A stretch of DNA of 64,000 bases from an uncultured Bacteroidales bacterium (GTDB lineage: Bacteria > Bacteroidota > Bacteroidia > Bacteroidales > Paludibacteraceae): positions 33,876-97,875 of the forward strand of contig CAIUTB010000153.1 in the NCBI GenBank assembly GCA_903901975.1. The letters are read 5' to 3'. The translations under genes were made by a program, and so were the position numbers. Positions 18,829 to 28,494 of this stretch are shown one piece after another; within the stretch, counting starts at the first letter, position 1; every line of letters starts with the position of its first letter. Under the pieces are notes generated by a model. It did no database searches. It worked only from the letters and a program-made list of their open reading frames with translations, and had not been told where the DNA came from.

Positions 18829-20049
18829 ATGAAAAAAACAATTACTCTTCTATTTATCGCTCTTTGTAGTCTCAGCGTTTATTCTGCTGATTTGGTATTG
18901 AATAATTTTAATGACATTACCTGTGTTACAGGTACTTCAGGTTCTTTTGGAAGTACAATGAACACTGTTAACGGTGAAGGAGTTATTACAGTTCCAGCTA
19001 ATAATACCGGTGAATATATTTATTTTTCACTACCTGCCGGGTTTGATGTAAATCCGTATCAGTTTTTAAAAATCTCAGTGAAGTCAACCGAAACAAATTA
19101 TCGTTTTGTTCCTTCATTATTAACTCCGGAATGGACCGAATCGTCGGATTGGAATGGCTCTTATAAATACACAGGAGCCGGAGCATGGCAGGATATTTAT
19201 ATTGCATTGAGTGGTATGACTGCAGGTACTGCGGGAACTTATGATAAGATAGCCATTAAAATAGCCGCCTATGATTCGAAGCCTTCGTTTGATTTGTATA
19301 TCGACAATGTTACGTTTATGGCTAAGTATGTGCCTGATTACACAAAAAATGTGATTGTTTGTAACTTCGACAATGTAATTGCGCCAATGGGAGCTTGGGG
19401 CAATAATACTATTTCTCAAACAATTAATGTTGATGGTACTGGAAATATTGGAACAGTGTCTGTGCCTGCAAATAATGATGGCGGTATCACCTTTAATACT
19501 GTTGATAAGATAAATACAACAACACACGACAAAATTAACTTTAGAGTGTTGGCATCGCAAGCATTTACGATCAATTTTGAGAAACTGGAAGACAAGACAA
19601 ACAGTGCCATAAATGCAGCCTTGGGATTGTATCCAGCTTACACAACCCCTAACGAATGGCAAGAACTGTCAATGGATATTTCAGCAGTAGCCAGCAATAC
19701 ATACGATAAAATAGTGTTGTTTGCTGAGGCATGGCAGAGTAAACCCGCCTTTACGTTTTATATAGACGACATTATATTGATGAAAAAAGGACTAACTGCA
19801 GTTGATATAGCGTCTGATTCTAAAACTTCAATGTTTTACACTTCACTTCAAAACACGTTGAACATAAAATGCGATGGAGATGCATTGCTGGAATTGATAA
19901 CACTTACGGGAGTTGTGACAAAAACTGTAAATATTCACGGAGACACAACATTAAAATTATCGGACATTCAAAATGGTGTTTACATTGTTCGACTGAAGAA
20001 TTCAGGTACTTGGGCTGTTCAGAAAATAATAGTTGGAAACGCATTGTAA
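18829..20049 (+). CDS. T9SS-secreted protein with two CBM-like beta-sandwich modules (no enzyme domain)
   Basis: 406 residues: signal peptide (1-19), module A (about 20-165; LVLNNFNDI, ISVKSTETNYRFVP, ending YIDNVTF), module B (about 170-318; VIVCNFDNV, GGITFNTVDKI, YTTPNEWQELSMDIS, ending FYIDDIIL) and a T9SS type A sorting domain (about 335-406) ending LSDIQNGVYIVRLKNSG. Each module runs from an N/FND start to a Y/FIDD/N end, typical of jelly-roll CBMs. With no catalytic domain it probably binds polysaccharide at the surface. Its closest relatives are three neighbours in this window, one of which fuses module B to GH26 mannanase, so mannan is the likely ligand (inference). Confidence 0.8.
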   Translation: MKKTITLLFIALCSLSVYSADLVLNNFNDITCVTGTSGSFGSTMNTVNGEGVITVPANNTGEYIYFSLPAGFDVNPYQFLKISVKSTETNYRFVPSLLTPEWTESSDWNGSYKYTGAGAWQDIYIALSGMTAGTAGTYDKIAIKIAAYDSKPSFDLYIDNVTFMAKYVPDYTKNVIVCNFDNVIAPMGAWGNNTISQTINVDGTGNIGTVSVPANNDGGITFNTVDKINTTTHDKINFRVLASQAFTINFEKLEDKTNSAINAALGLYPAYTTPNEWQELSMDISAVASNTYDKIVLFAEAWQSKPAFTFYIDDIILMKKGLTAVDIASDSKTSMFYTSLQNTLNIKCDGDALLELITLTGVVTKTVNIHGDTTLKLSDIQNGVYIVRLKNSGTWAVQKIIVGNAL

Positions 20050-20090
20050 CCATTATAAATTTATATTAAATAGCTTTTAATAAGGCAAAT

Positions 20091-20125
20091 GCCATCCTGA
20101 TCGTAATTCAGGATGGTATTTTTTT
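20091..20125 (+). terminator. Hairpin terminator after the first CBM-module gene
   Basis: Stem CCATCCTGA (20092-20100) with TCAGGATGG (20108-20116), 7-base loop, followed by a run of eight Ts. A near copy follows the GH26 gene at 23597. Confidence 0.88.
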
Positions 20126-20146
20126 TGAAAAACAGAGCATAACTAT

Positions 20147-20210
20147 TCAAGAAAGTATAATCAATTGACTGAATTCTGTAACAAACAATGAAAAATCACA
20201 TCTATTTTTG
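20147..20210 (+). promoter_or_regulatory. 29-bp regulatory box plus -7 element, copy 2
   Basis: Box at 20147-20175 starting TCAAGAAAGTATAATC; TATTTTTG at 20203-20210. Nearly identical to copy 1 over the whole 64 bases, including the spacer. Confidence 0.75.
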
Positions 20211-20313
20211 TATCGTTAATTATTTATTTTAAAAATCAACATTAACAACGATCAACTTTTACCATTCAGACGATCCTTTAGCAATTAATTCAAACATTTA
20301 AAATCAAATTATT

Positions 20314-21537
20314 ATGAAAAAAACTATTACTCTTCTTTTTATTACTCTTTGTAGTTTCAGCGTTTATTCTGCTGATTTAGTATTGAATAATTTTAATGAT
20401 ATTACGTGTTATACGGGTGTTTCTGGTTCTTTTGGAAGTACAATGACCACAGTCAACGGTACAGGAGTTATTACTGTTCCTGCTAATAATACCGGCGAAT
20501 ACATTTATTTTTCGCTACCTGCCGGTTTTGATGTAAATCCGTATCAATTTTTGAAAATTAGTGTGAAGTCAACTGAAACTAACTATCGTTTTGTGCCTGG
20601 ACTCATTACGCCGGCCTGGACTTCATCCGAAGATTGGACTGGTACGTATAAATATACCGGTGCCAATGCGTGGCAGGATATTTATATTCCGCTGAGTGCT
20701 ATGACGGCTGGTAGTGCAGGAACGTATGACAAGATAGCACTGAAAGTTGCGGTTTATGATTACAAGCCATCTTTTGATATGTACATTGACAATGTTACGT
20801 TTGTGGCGAAGTATGTGCCTGATTATTCAAAGGATGTGATTGTTTGTAATTTCGATAATGTGATTGCGACAATGGGTGGGTTTAGTAGCAATACTATTTC
20901 AACAACAATTAATCCGAATGGCACAGGAAATGTGGGAGTTGTATCTGTTCCTGCAAATAATGCCGGCGGAATAGCAGTTAATACTATTGATAAAATTAAT
21001 ACAGCTACTCATAACAAAATCAGCTTTAAAGTATATGCTTCACAGGCATTTACCATTAATTTTGAGAAACTGGAAGACAAGACAAACAATGCCATAAATA
21101 CAGCATTGGGATTATATCCTGCTTACACTACTCCTAATCAATGGCAAACGTTGACCATGGATATTTCTGCAGTAACTACTAATACCTATAGTAATATTGT
21201 CTTGTTTGCTGAGGCGTGGCAGAGTAAACCCGCTTTTACATTTTATATCGACGACATTACCTTAGTAAAGAATGGAATTGTTTCTGCTGTTGATATAGCG
21301 TCTGATGCTAAAACTTCTGTGTATTACTCTTCATTACAAAACACGTTGAACATAAAATGTGAGGGAGATGGCTTGCTGGAATTGATAACACTTACGGGAG
21401 TTGTAACAAAAAGTGTAAATATGCACGGTGATACAACTTTAGAATTATCGGATATAAAGAATGGAGTTTATCTTGTTCGCCTTAAGAATTCAGGAAGGCA
21501 GGACATACAGAAAATAATTGTCAGCAATAAATTGTAA
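20314..21537 (+). CDS. T9SS-secreted protein with two CBM-like modules, tandem paralogue
   Basis: 407 residues and the same build as the gene at 18829: signal peptide, module A (about 20-165), module B (about 170-318), T9SS type A domain ending LSDIKNGVYLVRLKNSG. Most residues are shared with the neighbour; differences cluster in the surface-loop-like segments (for example ITPAWTSSEDWTGTYKYTGANAW versus LTPEWTESSDWNGSYKYTGAGAW). A recent tandem duplication that kept promoter and box. No enzyme motif; probably surface mannan binding. Confidence 0.8.
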   Translation: MKKTITLLFITLCSFSVYSADLVLNNFNDITCYTGVSGSFGSTMTTVNGTGVITVPANNTGEYIYFSLPAGFDVNPYQFLKISVKSTETNYRFVPGLITPAWTSSEDWTGTYKYTGANAWQDIYIPLSAMTAGSAGTYDKIALKVAVYDYKPSFDMYIDNVTFVAKYVPDYSKDVIVCNFDNVIATMGGFSSNTISTTINPNGTGNVGVVSVPANNAGGIAVNTIDKINTATHNKISFKVYASQAFTINFEKLEDKTNNAINTALGLYPAYTTPNQWQTLTMDISAVTTNTYSNIVLFAEAWQSKPAFTFYIDDITLVKNGIVSAVDIASDAKTSVYYSSLQNTLNIKCEGDGLLELITLTGVVTKSVNMHGDTTLELSDIKNGVYLVRLKNSGRQDIQKIIVSNKL

Positions 21538-21568
21538 TTCAGTAGAAAAAGAAAAGAATTCAAATAGA

Positions 21569-21604
21569 AGAGGCTGTCTTAAATCAATATTTGGGATGGC
21601 CTCT
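21569..21604 (+). terminator. Strong hairpin 19 bases before the GH26 start codon (terminator or attenuator)
   Basis: A 16-pair stem (21569-21584 with 21589-21604, four G-U pairs), GC arm AGAGGC/GCCTCT, 4-base loop. Type common as a terminator in Bacteroidales. It has no long T run after it and lies just before the next gene, which has no promoter box of its own, so expression of that gene would have to pass it. Confidence 0.6.
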
Positions 21605-21622
21605 ATTCTATAAAGTGAAAAA

Positions 21623-23557
21623 ATGAAGAAGCTTTTACAACTCTTTACTCTGTTTTTTTTGTTTGCAACTACTTTGATGGGAAAGGGTAAGGTAAATGGA
21701 TTGCCTGAGCAGATTGAATCAAAAATAAGTGCAATTATACCGGATACTTTGTGTTTGCTGGATAAAAGCAGCACGGCAGAAACCAAAGCACTTTACTCCC
21801 AGTTGTGGAAAATCCCCGAAAAAGGATTTATGTTTGGACATCACGACGACTTGATTTATGGCAGGAAATGGTACAATGTGGCCGGTGGTTCTGATACAAA
21901 AGATGTTTGTGGCGATTATCCCGGAGTTTTCAGTGTGGACTTTGCCGAAGTGATGGATGACCGATGTAATAATAATACCGATAATCCTATTCGTTTACGA
22001 GTTATTAAGGAAGCCCGTGCTCGTGGTGAGGTGATTACTGCATGTTGCCATTTAAACAACCCAATCACCAATGGTGATGCCTGGGATGTTTCAAATACTA
22101 CAGTAGCAAAACAAATTGTGACCAATGGTAGCGCCACCAATATTCGTTTTAAGCTATGGCTCGATAGACTGGCGGCTTTTGCGGCAACATTAAAAGACAA
22201 TCAGGGGAATTTAATCCCAATTATTTTTCGCCCTTTCCATGAACATACTCAATCCTGGTCGTGGTGGGGATCTACCTGTACTACGCAAGAAGAATTTATA
22301 AATCTCTGGCGTTTTACAGTATCTTATTTACGCGATACCAAAGGCGTTCATCAGTTTATTTATGCCATATCACCTCAATTGGATGGACTTCAAACCATTA
22401 ATGACATTCTATTCCGCTGGCCGGGAGATGATTATGTGGATTTTATTGGCATGGATTGCTATCATGGACTTTATACTGATGCATTTAAGGAAAATCTTTT
22501 AAATCTTTCCATACTATCACAACTAAAGAAAAAACCCTGTGGAGTAACTGAAACGGGAATAGAAGGAATAATAAATGCGGATGGGTCTGATTGTACTGAC
22601 TATTGGACGAAGCAAATACTTGCTCCACTTAGCGGGCAACGGGTTAGTATGGTGGTTATGTGGCGAAATAAATATGATCCTAGCCTGACAGGAACACATT
22701 ACTATTCAGTTTTCAGCGGACAGGCATCAGTGACTGATTTTATGACTATGTATACTAGTCCTGTTAGTTTGTTTAGTAAGGATTTACCTTCCATGTATGT
22801 GATGGCCGATGGGGTAAGTATTGTAGATAATTATATTCCAACTTATGGAAGCAATATCATCGTTTGTAATTTCGATAATGTGATTTCGCCAATGAGTGGA
22901 TTTAGCAGCAATACGATTACAACCGTTAACAATCCAAGTGGTACAGCGAAAGTAGGACTCGTTTCCGTACCGTTGAGGAATGTAGGAGGTATTACATTTA
23001 CAGCTGTTGATAAAATTAATACAATAATACGCGATAAAATTAACTTTAAAGTATACGCATCAAAAGCATTTAATTTTACTTCCGGGAAGCTGGAAGACCA
23101 AACCAACAGTACTATTAATCAATCCATGACGTTGAATCTTGCTTACACAACTCCCAATAAGTGGCAGGAACTATCTATGGATGTGTCATCAATAAGCAGT
23201 AATACCTACGACAGGATAGTGTTGTTTCCCGAAGCATGGTCGAATAAATCAGCTTTCAGTTTTTATATTGATGACATCACATTGGTTAAAAATTATCTTA
23301 TTTCCGGAACTGAAGTAAATAAGCCTGCAGATTCAGAAATTCGTTATTCAGCGGCACAACATAGCTTATACATAAAATGCAAAGGCGAAGGATGGCTGGA
23401 GTTGATATCACTTTCAGGGAAAATAGTGAGAAGTTATCGAATAAATGCTGATGAGACAATTGAATTATCAGGCTTATCAAATGGTGTTTATATCGTTCGT
23501 TTAAAGAGTTCAGACACACGAACTGTTCAAAAAATAACAATTGGAAATGCATTGTAA
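21623..23557 (+). CDS. T9SS-secreted GH26 beta-mannanase with CBM-like module B
   Basis: 644 residues: signal peptide (about 1-20), GH26 (beta/alpha)8 catalytic domain (about 45-395), CBM-like module B (about 410-560; IIVCNFDNVISPMSGFSS to FYIDDITL), T9SS type A sorting domain (about 575-644). Acid/base Glu207 is in RPFHEH and nucleophile Glu310 in VTETGIEG; FGHHDDLIYG and WSWWG line the mannose subsites. GH26 endo- or exo-acts on beta-1,4-mannan. The catalytic domain is very similar to the lipoprotein GH26 at 46546, so the two act at different places: released or T9SS-anchored here, lipid-anchored there. No promoter of its own seen; see the hairpin upstream. Confidence 0.93.
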   Translation: MKKLLQLFTLFFLFATTLMGKGKVNGLPEQIESKISAIIPDTLCLLDKSSTAETKALYSQLWKIPEKGFMFGHHDDLIYGRKWYNVAGGSDTKDVCGDYPGVFSVDFAEVMDDRCNNNTDNPIRLRVIKEARARGEVITACCHLNNPITNGDAWDVSNTTVAKQIVTNGSATNIRFKLWLDRLAAFAATLKDNQGNLIPIIFRPFHEHTQSWSWWGSTCTTQEEFINLWRFTVSYLRDTKGVHQFIYAISPQLDGLQTINDILFRWPGDDYVDFIGMDCYHGLYTDAFKENLLNLSILSQLKKKPCGVTETGIEGIINADGSDCTDYWTKQILAPLSGQRVSMVVMWRNKYDPSLTGTHYYSVFSGQASVTDFMTMYTSPVSLFSKDLPSMYVMADGVSIVDNYIPTYGSNIIVCNFDNVISPMSGFSSNTITTVNNPSGTAKVGLVSVPLRNVGGITFTAVDKINTIIRDKINFKVYASKAFNFTSGKLEDQTNSTINQSMTLNLAYTTPNKWQELSMDVSSISSNTYDRIVLFPEAWSNKSAFSFYIDDITLVKNYLISGTEVNKPADSEIRYSAAQHSLYIKCKGEGWLELISLSGKIVRSYRINADETIELSGLSNGVYIVRLKSSDTRTVQKITIGNAL

Positions 23558-23596
23558 ATATTAATAAATTATCTTAAATAGCTTTTAATTAAGCAA

Positions 23597-23627
23597 ATAC
23601 CATTCTGACAATTATTCAGGATGGTAT
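23597..23627 (+). terminator. Hairpin terminator after GH26
   Basis: 12-pair stem ATACCATTCTGA (23597-23608) with 23616-23627, one G-U, 7-base loop, then a T run. Related in sequence to the hairpin at 20091. Confidence 0.88.
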
Positions 23628-23653
23628 TTTTTGATAAAACAGAGCATAAATGT

Positions 23654-23717
23654 TCAAGAAAGTATAATCATTTGACTGAATTGTGTAATTCCGGCAATTG
23701 CTATACCTATATTTTTG
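23654..23717 (+). promoter_or_regulatory. 29-bp regulatory box plus -7 element, copy 3
   Basis: Box at 23654-23682 starting TCAAGAAAGTATAATC; TATTTTTG at 23710-23717. The spacer differs from copies 1 and 2 after its first bases, yet the length is the same. The promoter also shows that the ATG at 23698 in the longest frame is not used. Confidence 0.75.
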
Positions 23718-23778
23718 TAACTTAAATAAGTTGCTACAATCTCCATTCGACTATTGTGTTAATTTTAAATTTAATATC

Positions 23779-26700
23779 ATGAAAAAACTATTCTTTTTAT
23801 TCGGCTTAATGGCAGGCTTAGTGAGCTTGAATGCTCAAACATTATCGCAAAGTTTTCTTTTCGACTTTGGACCTGTAGCCACTACGCCAACTAATAATGG
23901 TGACATTACACCATCACCTGATGCTAATGGTAAGTATTGGAATAACATTGCTAGCGGTACGGGTAGCAATAGTATTGCAGCGGGTGTAGCTTTTACCGCA
24001 TTAGTAAATACTGCCAATACAGCTTCAACTTATGCATTAACAACAACTGTAGCAGGATTCGTCCCCAATGGATTACAAAATGGAGGACTAAGAACACCTT
24101 ATGCCTCTCAGTTTACTGCCGGGGGTAGTGATACTGACCTTGCAATAGCTACTGCTACCGAAGATTTCTGGTATGCAACATCTGCTACTTCGCCTGCATT
24201 TAAAATCACAGGATTAAACCCTGCAAAACGTTATAAGTTTAAGATTTTTGGTTCTCGCACGGGTGATATTGTGAAAACATCCAGGTATACCATTGTTGGT
24301 GCTGCTTCAACTGTTGGAACACTAAACTCATCTAACACCGCTGCATCTCTTTCGTATGGTACCGTTTATTCACTTGCTACGGGCTATAATGCTAATAGCA
24401 ATAATGGGTATCAACTTACCAGTGGTGGTTCTTACACAACGTCGACTGCATATACCGGGAATAATCGTTATACCTATGTGACTGATTATATTACTCCATT
24501 AAATGTGTCTGGCTCAGGTCAATTTACTTTAACATTGACAGATGCAAGTCCTACCGCTCAAAATACTTTTCTCAATTGCATGAAAATGGAAGAGTATAAA
24601 GGAACTCAAACCATTAGCTTTGCTACTTTAACATCAAAAGCTGTTGGTGATGCAGACTATGCACCCGGTGCAACTGCCAGTTCGGGATTGGCAGTAAGGT
24701 ATGAAAGTTCCAGCCCATCTGTCGCTATAATTGTTGACGGGAAAATTCAAATCGTAGGGGTAGGAAATACAACTATCACGGCTTTTCAAGACGGAGATGC
24801 TACATACGAAGCTGCCACAAGCGTGCCACAAACATTGAATGTGAGTGCTTCACTGACAGCACAAACCATTACATTTGGAGCATTGTCTGCTAAAACTACC
24901 GGCGATGCACCCTTTGATCTAACAGCCACTGCCACTTCAGGATTAACGGTATCGTATAGCAGTTCCAATACTGCTGTAGCTACCATTTCGGGAAGTACAG
25001 TTACTATTGTAGGCGGTGGAACTACCGATATTACAGCATCTCAGGCAGGAAACAGCACATATTCTGCAGCTCCTAATGTAATTCAGACATTGACCGTAAA
25101 TAAACAAAATCAAACCATTACTTTCGGAGCACTTAGCTCTAAAACCGATGCAGATGCCCCTTTCACGGTTTCACCATCGAGTACTTCGGGACTGGCAGTC
25201 ACGTTGACAAGTTCCAATACCGACGTGGCATTGGTAAGTGGAAGTACGATAACGATAGTAGGTTCGGGAACCTCTACTATCACCGCTTCACAAGCGGGAA
25301 ATACTATTTATAATGCAGCTACCAGCATACCACAAACATTAACGGTAAGTTCAGTTCTGTCGGTAAATCAAAGTTTTCTTTTCGACTTTGGACCAGTTAC
25401 TGGTTCAGCTGGTGATATAACATCATCACCTGACGCTAAAGGAAATTATTGGAATAATATTACTGGCCCTGCTGCGAATGCTTCTGTTTCCGGTTTAGTA
25501 AATACCGCAAATACAGCTTCAACGTATGCTTTAACAACTACTGTGGGATTCACCGCTGCAGGATTATCAAACGGAGGTTTAAGAACACCATATGCCTCTC
25601 AGTTTACCGCCGGAGGTAGTGACACAGACCTTGCTATTGGTACTGCTACTGAAGATTTTTGGTTTGGTTCATCTACCAGTAATTCAGCATTCAAAATCAC
25701 AGGATTAAACCCTGCAAAACGCTATAAGTTTAAGATTTTTGCATCTCGTGCTGGTGATATATTAAAAACAACCAGATATACCATTGTGGGGGCTGCTACT
25801 ACAATTGGAACTCTAAATGCATCTAATACAGCTGCATCCCTCTCTTATGGTACCGTTTATTCGCTTACCACTGGTTATAATATACTTAGTAATAACGGGT
25901 ATAAACTTACAGATACTGATCCATTATACACTTTGTCGACTGTTTATACCGGGAATAATAGTAATACATACGTGACTGGTTTAATTAATCCATTAGATGT
26001 ATCAGGATCAGGTCAATTTACTTTGACCTTGACAGATGCTAGTCCTGCCGCACAAAATACTTTTATTAACTGTATGAAAATAGAAGAATATGCAACTGCC
26101 CAAACCATAACTTTTGGAGCTTTGAGTACTAAAAATTATGGAGATGCCGATTTTGCGCCGGGGGCTTCAGCCAGCTCAAGCTTGAGTGTACATTACACTA
26201 GCTCTAATACCAGTGTAGCAACCATTGTTTCAGATCAGATTCATATTGTGGGAGCTGGCACCTCAACAATTACCGCTTCGCAGGCAGGCGATACAAATTA
26301 TAGTCCGGCAACCAATGTTTCACAAACCCTGACCGTAAACACAAAATCCTTAACAGCTATATCTTCGGCAACTGCTTCTGATAAAGTGTATGACGGCTCA
26401 ACAGCAGCAGTAATTACTGGTACATTCACCGGTATTGTTGAAGGTGATGCAGTAAACTTAAGCGGAACATTTGCTGATGCCAATATAGGTTCCGGTAAAA
26501 CAGTTACAGCAAGTTCAACTTTGGGAGGAGCACAAGCAGCAAAATACATTTTTACAGGCACGCTCCCGAGTGGATTGACCGCTTCTATCACTGCTGCTTC
26601 TGCAAGCAGTACTGGTGGAAATATCAGTGCATCAGGAATATCGGAAACGGATTTGCTTAATACAAATCTAACCGTTTCTTCCGGCGAACTTGTTATCAAT

Positions 26701-28209
26701 CAGGCTTCAACCATTCATGCTTTAACTGTAGCACCTGGAGCAAAACTGACACTTAATTTAAATCAATCGTTGTCGGTTGTTGGTGCGTTGACCCTTCAAA
26801 GTGATGCCACGCTCGGGACTGCTACATTTATTGATAATGGTGGAACAATCAGTACCGGTACTGCCACTGTTCAACAATATCTCACTGCCGGTCGTAACTG
26901 GTATATCAGTAGTCCTGTAAATGCTGCAACAGCGGCAGTATTTAATCCGGCAGGTGGTTCTAATAAACTGTATTGGTATGATGAAACAAAAGGAAGTGTT
27001 GTTTTACCGGAAACTCCATGGACAGCTATTTCTCTGAACACTACCGGTCTTACCGCCACTCAGGGCTATGTAGCCAATATGGCTGCTGATGGGGTAGTTA
27101 GTTTTAGCGGCACACTTAATACAGGTTCTTTGCCTACCACGACTATTAATCGTAGTGATATTCCGACAAATGCAGGGTTCAATTTAGTCGGTAATCCATA
27201 TCCTTCTTACCTGGATTGGGATCAGGTATCGGCAGCATCAACCCACTTGTTGACCACCATCTGGCAGCGTACGAAAACGATTGATAATACTACATATCAG
27301 TTTGACACCTATAACAATTTAGGTAAAATGTATATCAGCAATAGTGGAAAAACGGTAAACAGTCATATTCCACCTATGCAGGCTTTCTGGGTACGGGTTG
27401 ATAACGGATATAACTCCGGGACTTTGAATTTTACAAATGCTATGCGTTCACACAAAGGTTCTCAGAATACAGGTACGGTTGAAACTCCCAATGTGATTAA
27501 TGATCCGATTTTCAAGTCAAAGGCAACCAATGCAGTTTCACAAACTATATTGCGTCTTCAGGTTTCGAACGGATCAAACACAGATGAAACGGTGGTTTAC
27601 AGCAATCCGGATGCATTGAATAGTTATGATAATTTTGATTCACCAAAAATGTTTAATAACTCGACATCGATAGCCGAAATTTATACCCAGGCAGGTAGCG
27701 AACAATTGGCTATTAATGGATTGAATGCTATTCCTTACGATACTGAAATGCCATTGGGATTCAAGACTTTAGTTGCAGGAAATTTCAGTATTAAAGCCTC
27801 ACAAGTAGCTAGTTTTGAATCAGGAACTAAAGTAATTCTTAAAGACTATGCAGACCCAACTTATCCAATTGTTGCTGACCTGACGGATGGTAGTAGCTAT
27901 TTATTCAGTTCGGCTGCTTCGAATAATACCAGTCGTTTCACTTTGTTGTTCCGGTCACCATCAGTAGTTACAGGAATAAATCCTGAAACTAATAACAATG
28001 TATGGATTTCAATCCGTAACGGACAAATAGTAATTAATGGCACTTCAAACGGAGGAATGTTTGATGTATTTAATGCCATTGGACAGAGAATCATTTCAAA
28101 AAATCTGACAGGAACAACTGTACAACAGAATATTGACTTACCTGGTGTTTATCTGGTGAAGATAACAAATGAAGGTAAGAGTATAACGAGAAAAATAATT
28201 GTTGATTAA
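23779..28209 (+). CDS. Giant T9SS-secreted multidomain protein (FDFG modules, Ig-like repeats)
   Basis: 1476 residues. Signal peptide (1-20), FDFG module 1 (21-275, starts SFLFDFG, ends NCMKMEEY), three Ig-like repeats (about 276-358, 360-442, 443-525; each QTITFGAL, then SSNTxVA, then TITASQAG), FDFG module 2 (527-770), a fourth Ig-like repeat (773-855), a YDG/MBG-type repeat (857-940, KVYDGSTAA), a long beta-rich region with FNLVGNPYPSYLDW, and a T9SS type A domain (about 1400-1476). No catalytic motif seen. FDFG modules resemble galactose-binding-like sandwiches. Likely surface or matrix polysaccharide-binding or adhesin-like. Start set by the promoter at 23710 and the MKKLFF signal peptide. 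Confidence 0.78.
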   Translation: MKKLFFLFGLMAGLVSLNAQTLSQSFLFDFGPVATTPTNNGDITPSPDANGKYWNNIASGTGSNSIAAGVAFTALVNTANTASTYALTTTVAGFVPNGLQNGGLRTPYASQFTAGGSDTDLAIATATEDFWYATSATSPAFKITGLNPAKRYKFKIFGSRTGDIVKTSRYTIVGAASTVGTLNSSNTAASLSYGTVYSLATGYNANSNNGYQLTSGGSYTTSTAYTGNNRYTYVTDYITPLNVSGSGQFTLTLTDASPTAQNTFLNCMKMEEYKGTQTISFATLTSKAVGDADYAPGATASSGLAVRYESSSPSVAIIVDGKIQIVGVGNTTITAFQDGDATYEAATSVPQTLNVSASLTAQTITFGALSAKTTGDAPFDLTATATSGLTVSYSSSNTAVATISGSTVTIVGGGTTDITASQAGNSTYSAAPNVIQTLTVNKQNQTITFGALSSKTDADAPFTVSPSSTSGLAVTLTSSNTDVALVSGSTITIVGSGTSTITASQAGNTIYNAATSIPQTLTVSSVLSVNQSFLFDFGPVTGSAGDITSSPDAKGNYWNNITGPAANASVSGLVNTANTASTYALTTTVGFTAAGLSNGGLRTPYASQFTAGGSDTDLAIGTATEDFWFGSSTSNSAFKITGLNPAKRYKFKIFASRAGDILKTTRYTIVGAATTIGTLNASNTAASLSYGTVYSLTTGYNILSNNGYKLTDTDPLYTLSTVYTGNNSNTYVTGLINPLDVSGSGQFTLTLTDASPAAQNTFINCMKIEEYATAQTITFGALSTKNYGDADFAPGASASSSLSVHYTSSNTSVATIVSDQIHIVGAGTSTITASQAGDTNYSPATNVSQTLTVNTKSLTAISSATASDKVYDGSTAAVITGTFTGIVEGDAVNLSGTFADANIGSGKTVTASSTLGGAQAAKYIFTGTLPSGLTASITAASASSTGGNISASGISETDLLNTNLTVSSGELVINQASTIHALTVAPGAKLTLNLNQSLSVVGALTLQSDATLGTATFIDNGGTISTGTATVQQYLTAGRNWYISSPVNAATAAVFNPAGGSNKLYWYDETKGSVVLPETPWTAISLNTTGLTATQGYVANMAADGVVSFSGTLNTGSLPTTTINRSDIPTNAGFNLVGNPYPSYLDWDQVSAASTHLLTTIWQRTKTIDNTTYQFDTYNNLGKMYISNSGKTVNSHIPPMQAFWVRVDNGYNSGTLNFTNAMRSHKGSQNTGTVETPNVINDPIFKSKATNAVSQTILRLQVSNGSNTDETVVYSNPDALNSYDNFDSPKMFNNSTSIAEIYTQAGSEQLAINGLNAIPYDTEMPLGFKTLVAGNFSIKASQVASFESGTKVILKDYADPTYPIVADLTDGSSYLFSSAASNNTSRFTLLFRSPSVVTGINPETNNNVWISIRNGQIVINGTSNGGMFDVFNAIGQRIISKNLTGTTVQQNIDLPGVYLVKITNEGKSITRKIIVD

Positions 28210-28326
28210 TTTAGCTAAGTAATTTGTTGTTTTTGTTTGCAAAATTCAGGTCTCATTACTCCAAAAGAGTAAGGGACATGAATTAACAAATTAACTAGAC
28301 CAATTAATTTTTAAAACTCTAAAACC

Positions 28327-28494
28327 ATGGAAGCACCAAATCAGGAGTATTTAGCTCCTCAAATTGAGCGTATTGAACTGGATAATGAAATAGCCTTACA
28401 GCTTGAATCAACTCCACCCTATGCACCCGGCGAAACTAAATTAAATGCACCGGAGTATTTATATAACGATCCATTTAAAACGAATCAAGTGTGA
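28327..28494 (+). CDS. 55-residue orphan small protein (unknown function)
   Basis: The ATG at 28327 opens a 55-codon frame ending at TGA 28492-28494. The product begins MEAPNQEYLAPQIERIELDN and continues EIALQLESTPPYAPGE; it is acidic, has no signal peptide, membrane segment or cysteine, and is rich in proline and tyrosine. The AGGA-free upstream leader contains a short AT-rich run. Its pattern (YxxPxIxxIELDNEIxLxLES-PP) recalls the short uncharacterised peptides encoded in Bacteroidota near secreted-protein genes. It lies 117 bases after the giant T9SS gene and before the promoter box at 28657. Codon use and a clean start argue for a real gene, but no function can be assigned. Confidence 0.6.
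   Translation: MEAPNQEYLAPQIERIELDNEIALQLESTPPYAPGETKLNAPEYLYNDPFKTNQV

Noticed and set aside
23698..23778. Upstream 27-residue extension of the giant T9SS protein
   Set aside because: It overlaps the -7 element at 23710 and would place a signal peptide internally.
24600..25370. Regularly spaced repeats that could suggest a CRISPR-like array
   Set aside because: The period is about 250 bases, in frame, and encodes Ig-like domains.
26298..26699. 133-residue minus-strand frame inside the giant T9SS gene
   Set aside because: Hydrophobic shadow of the Thr/Ser/Ala-rich Ig repeats; no start context or homologous motif.
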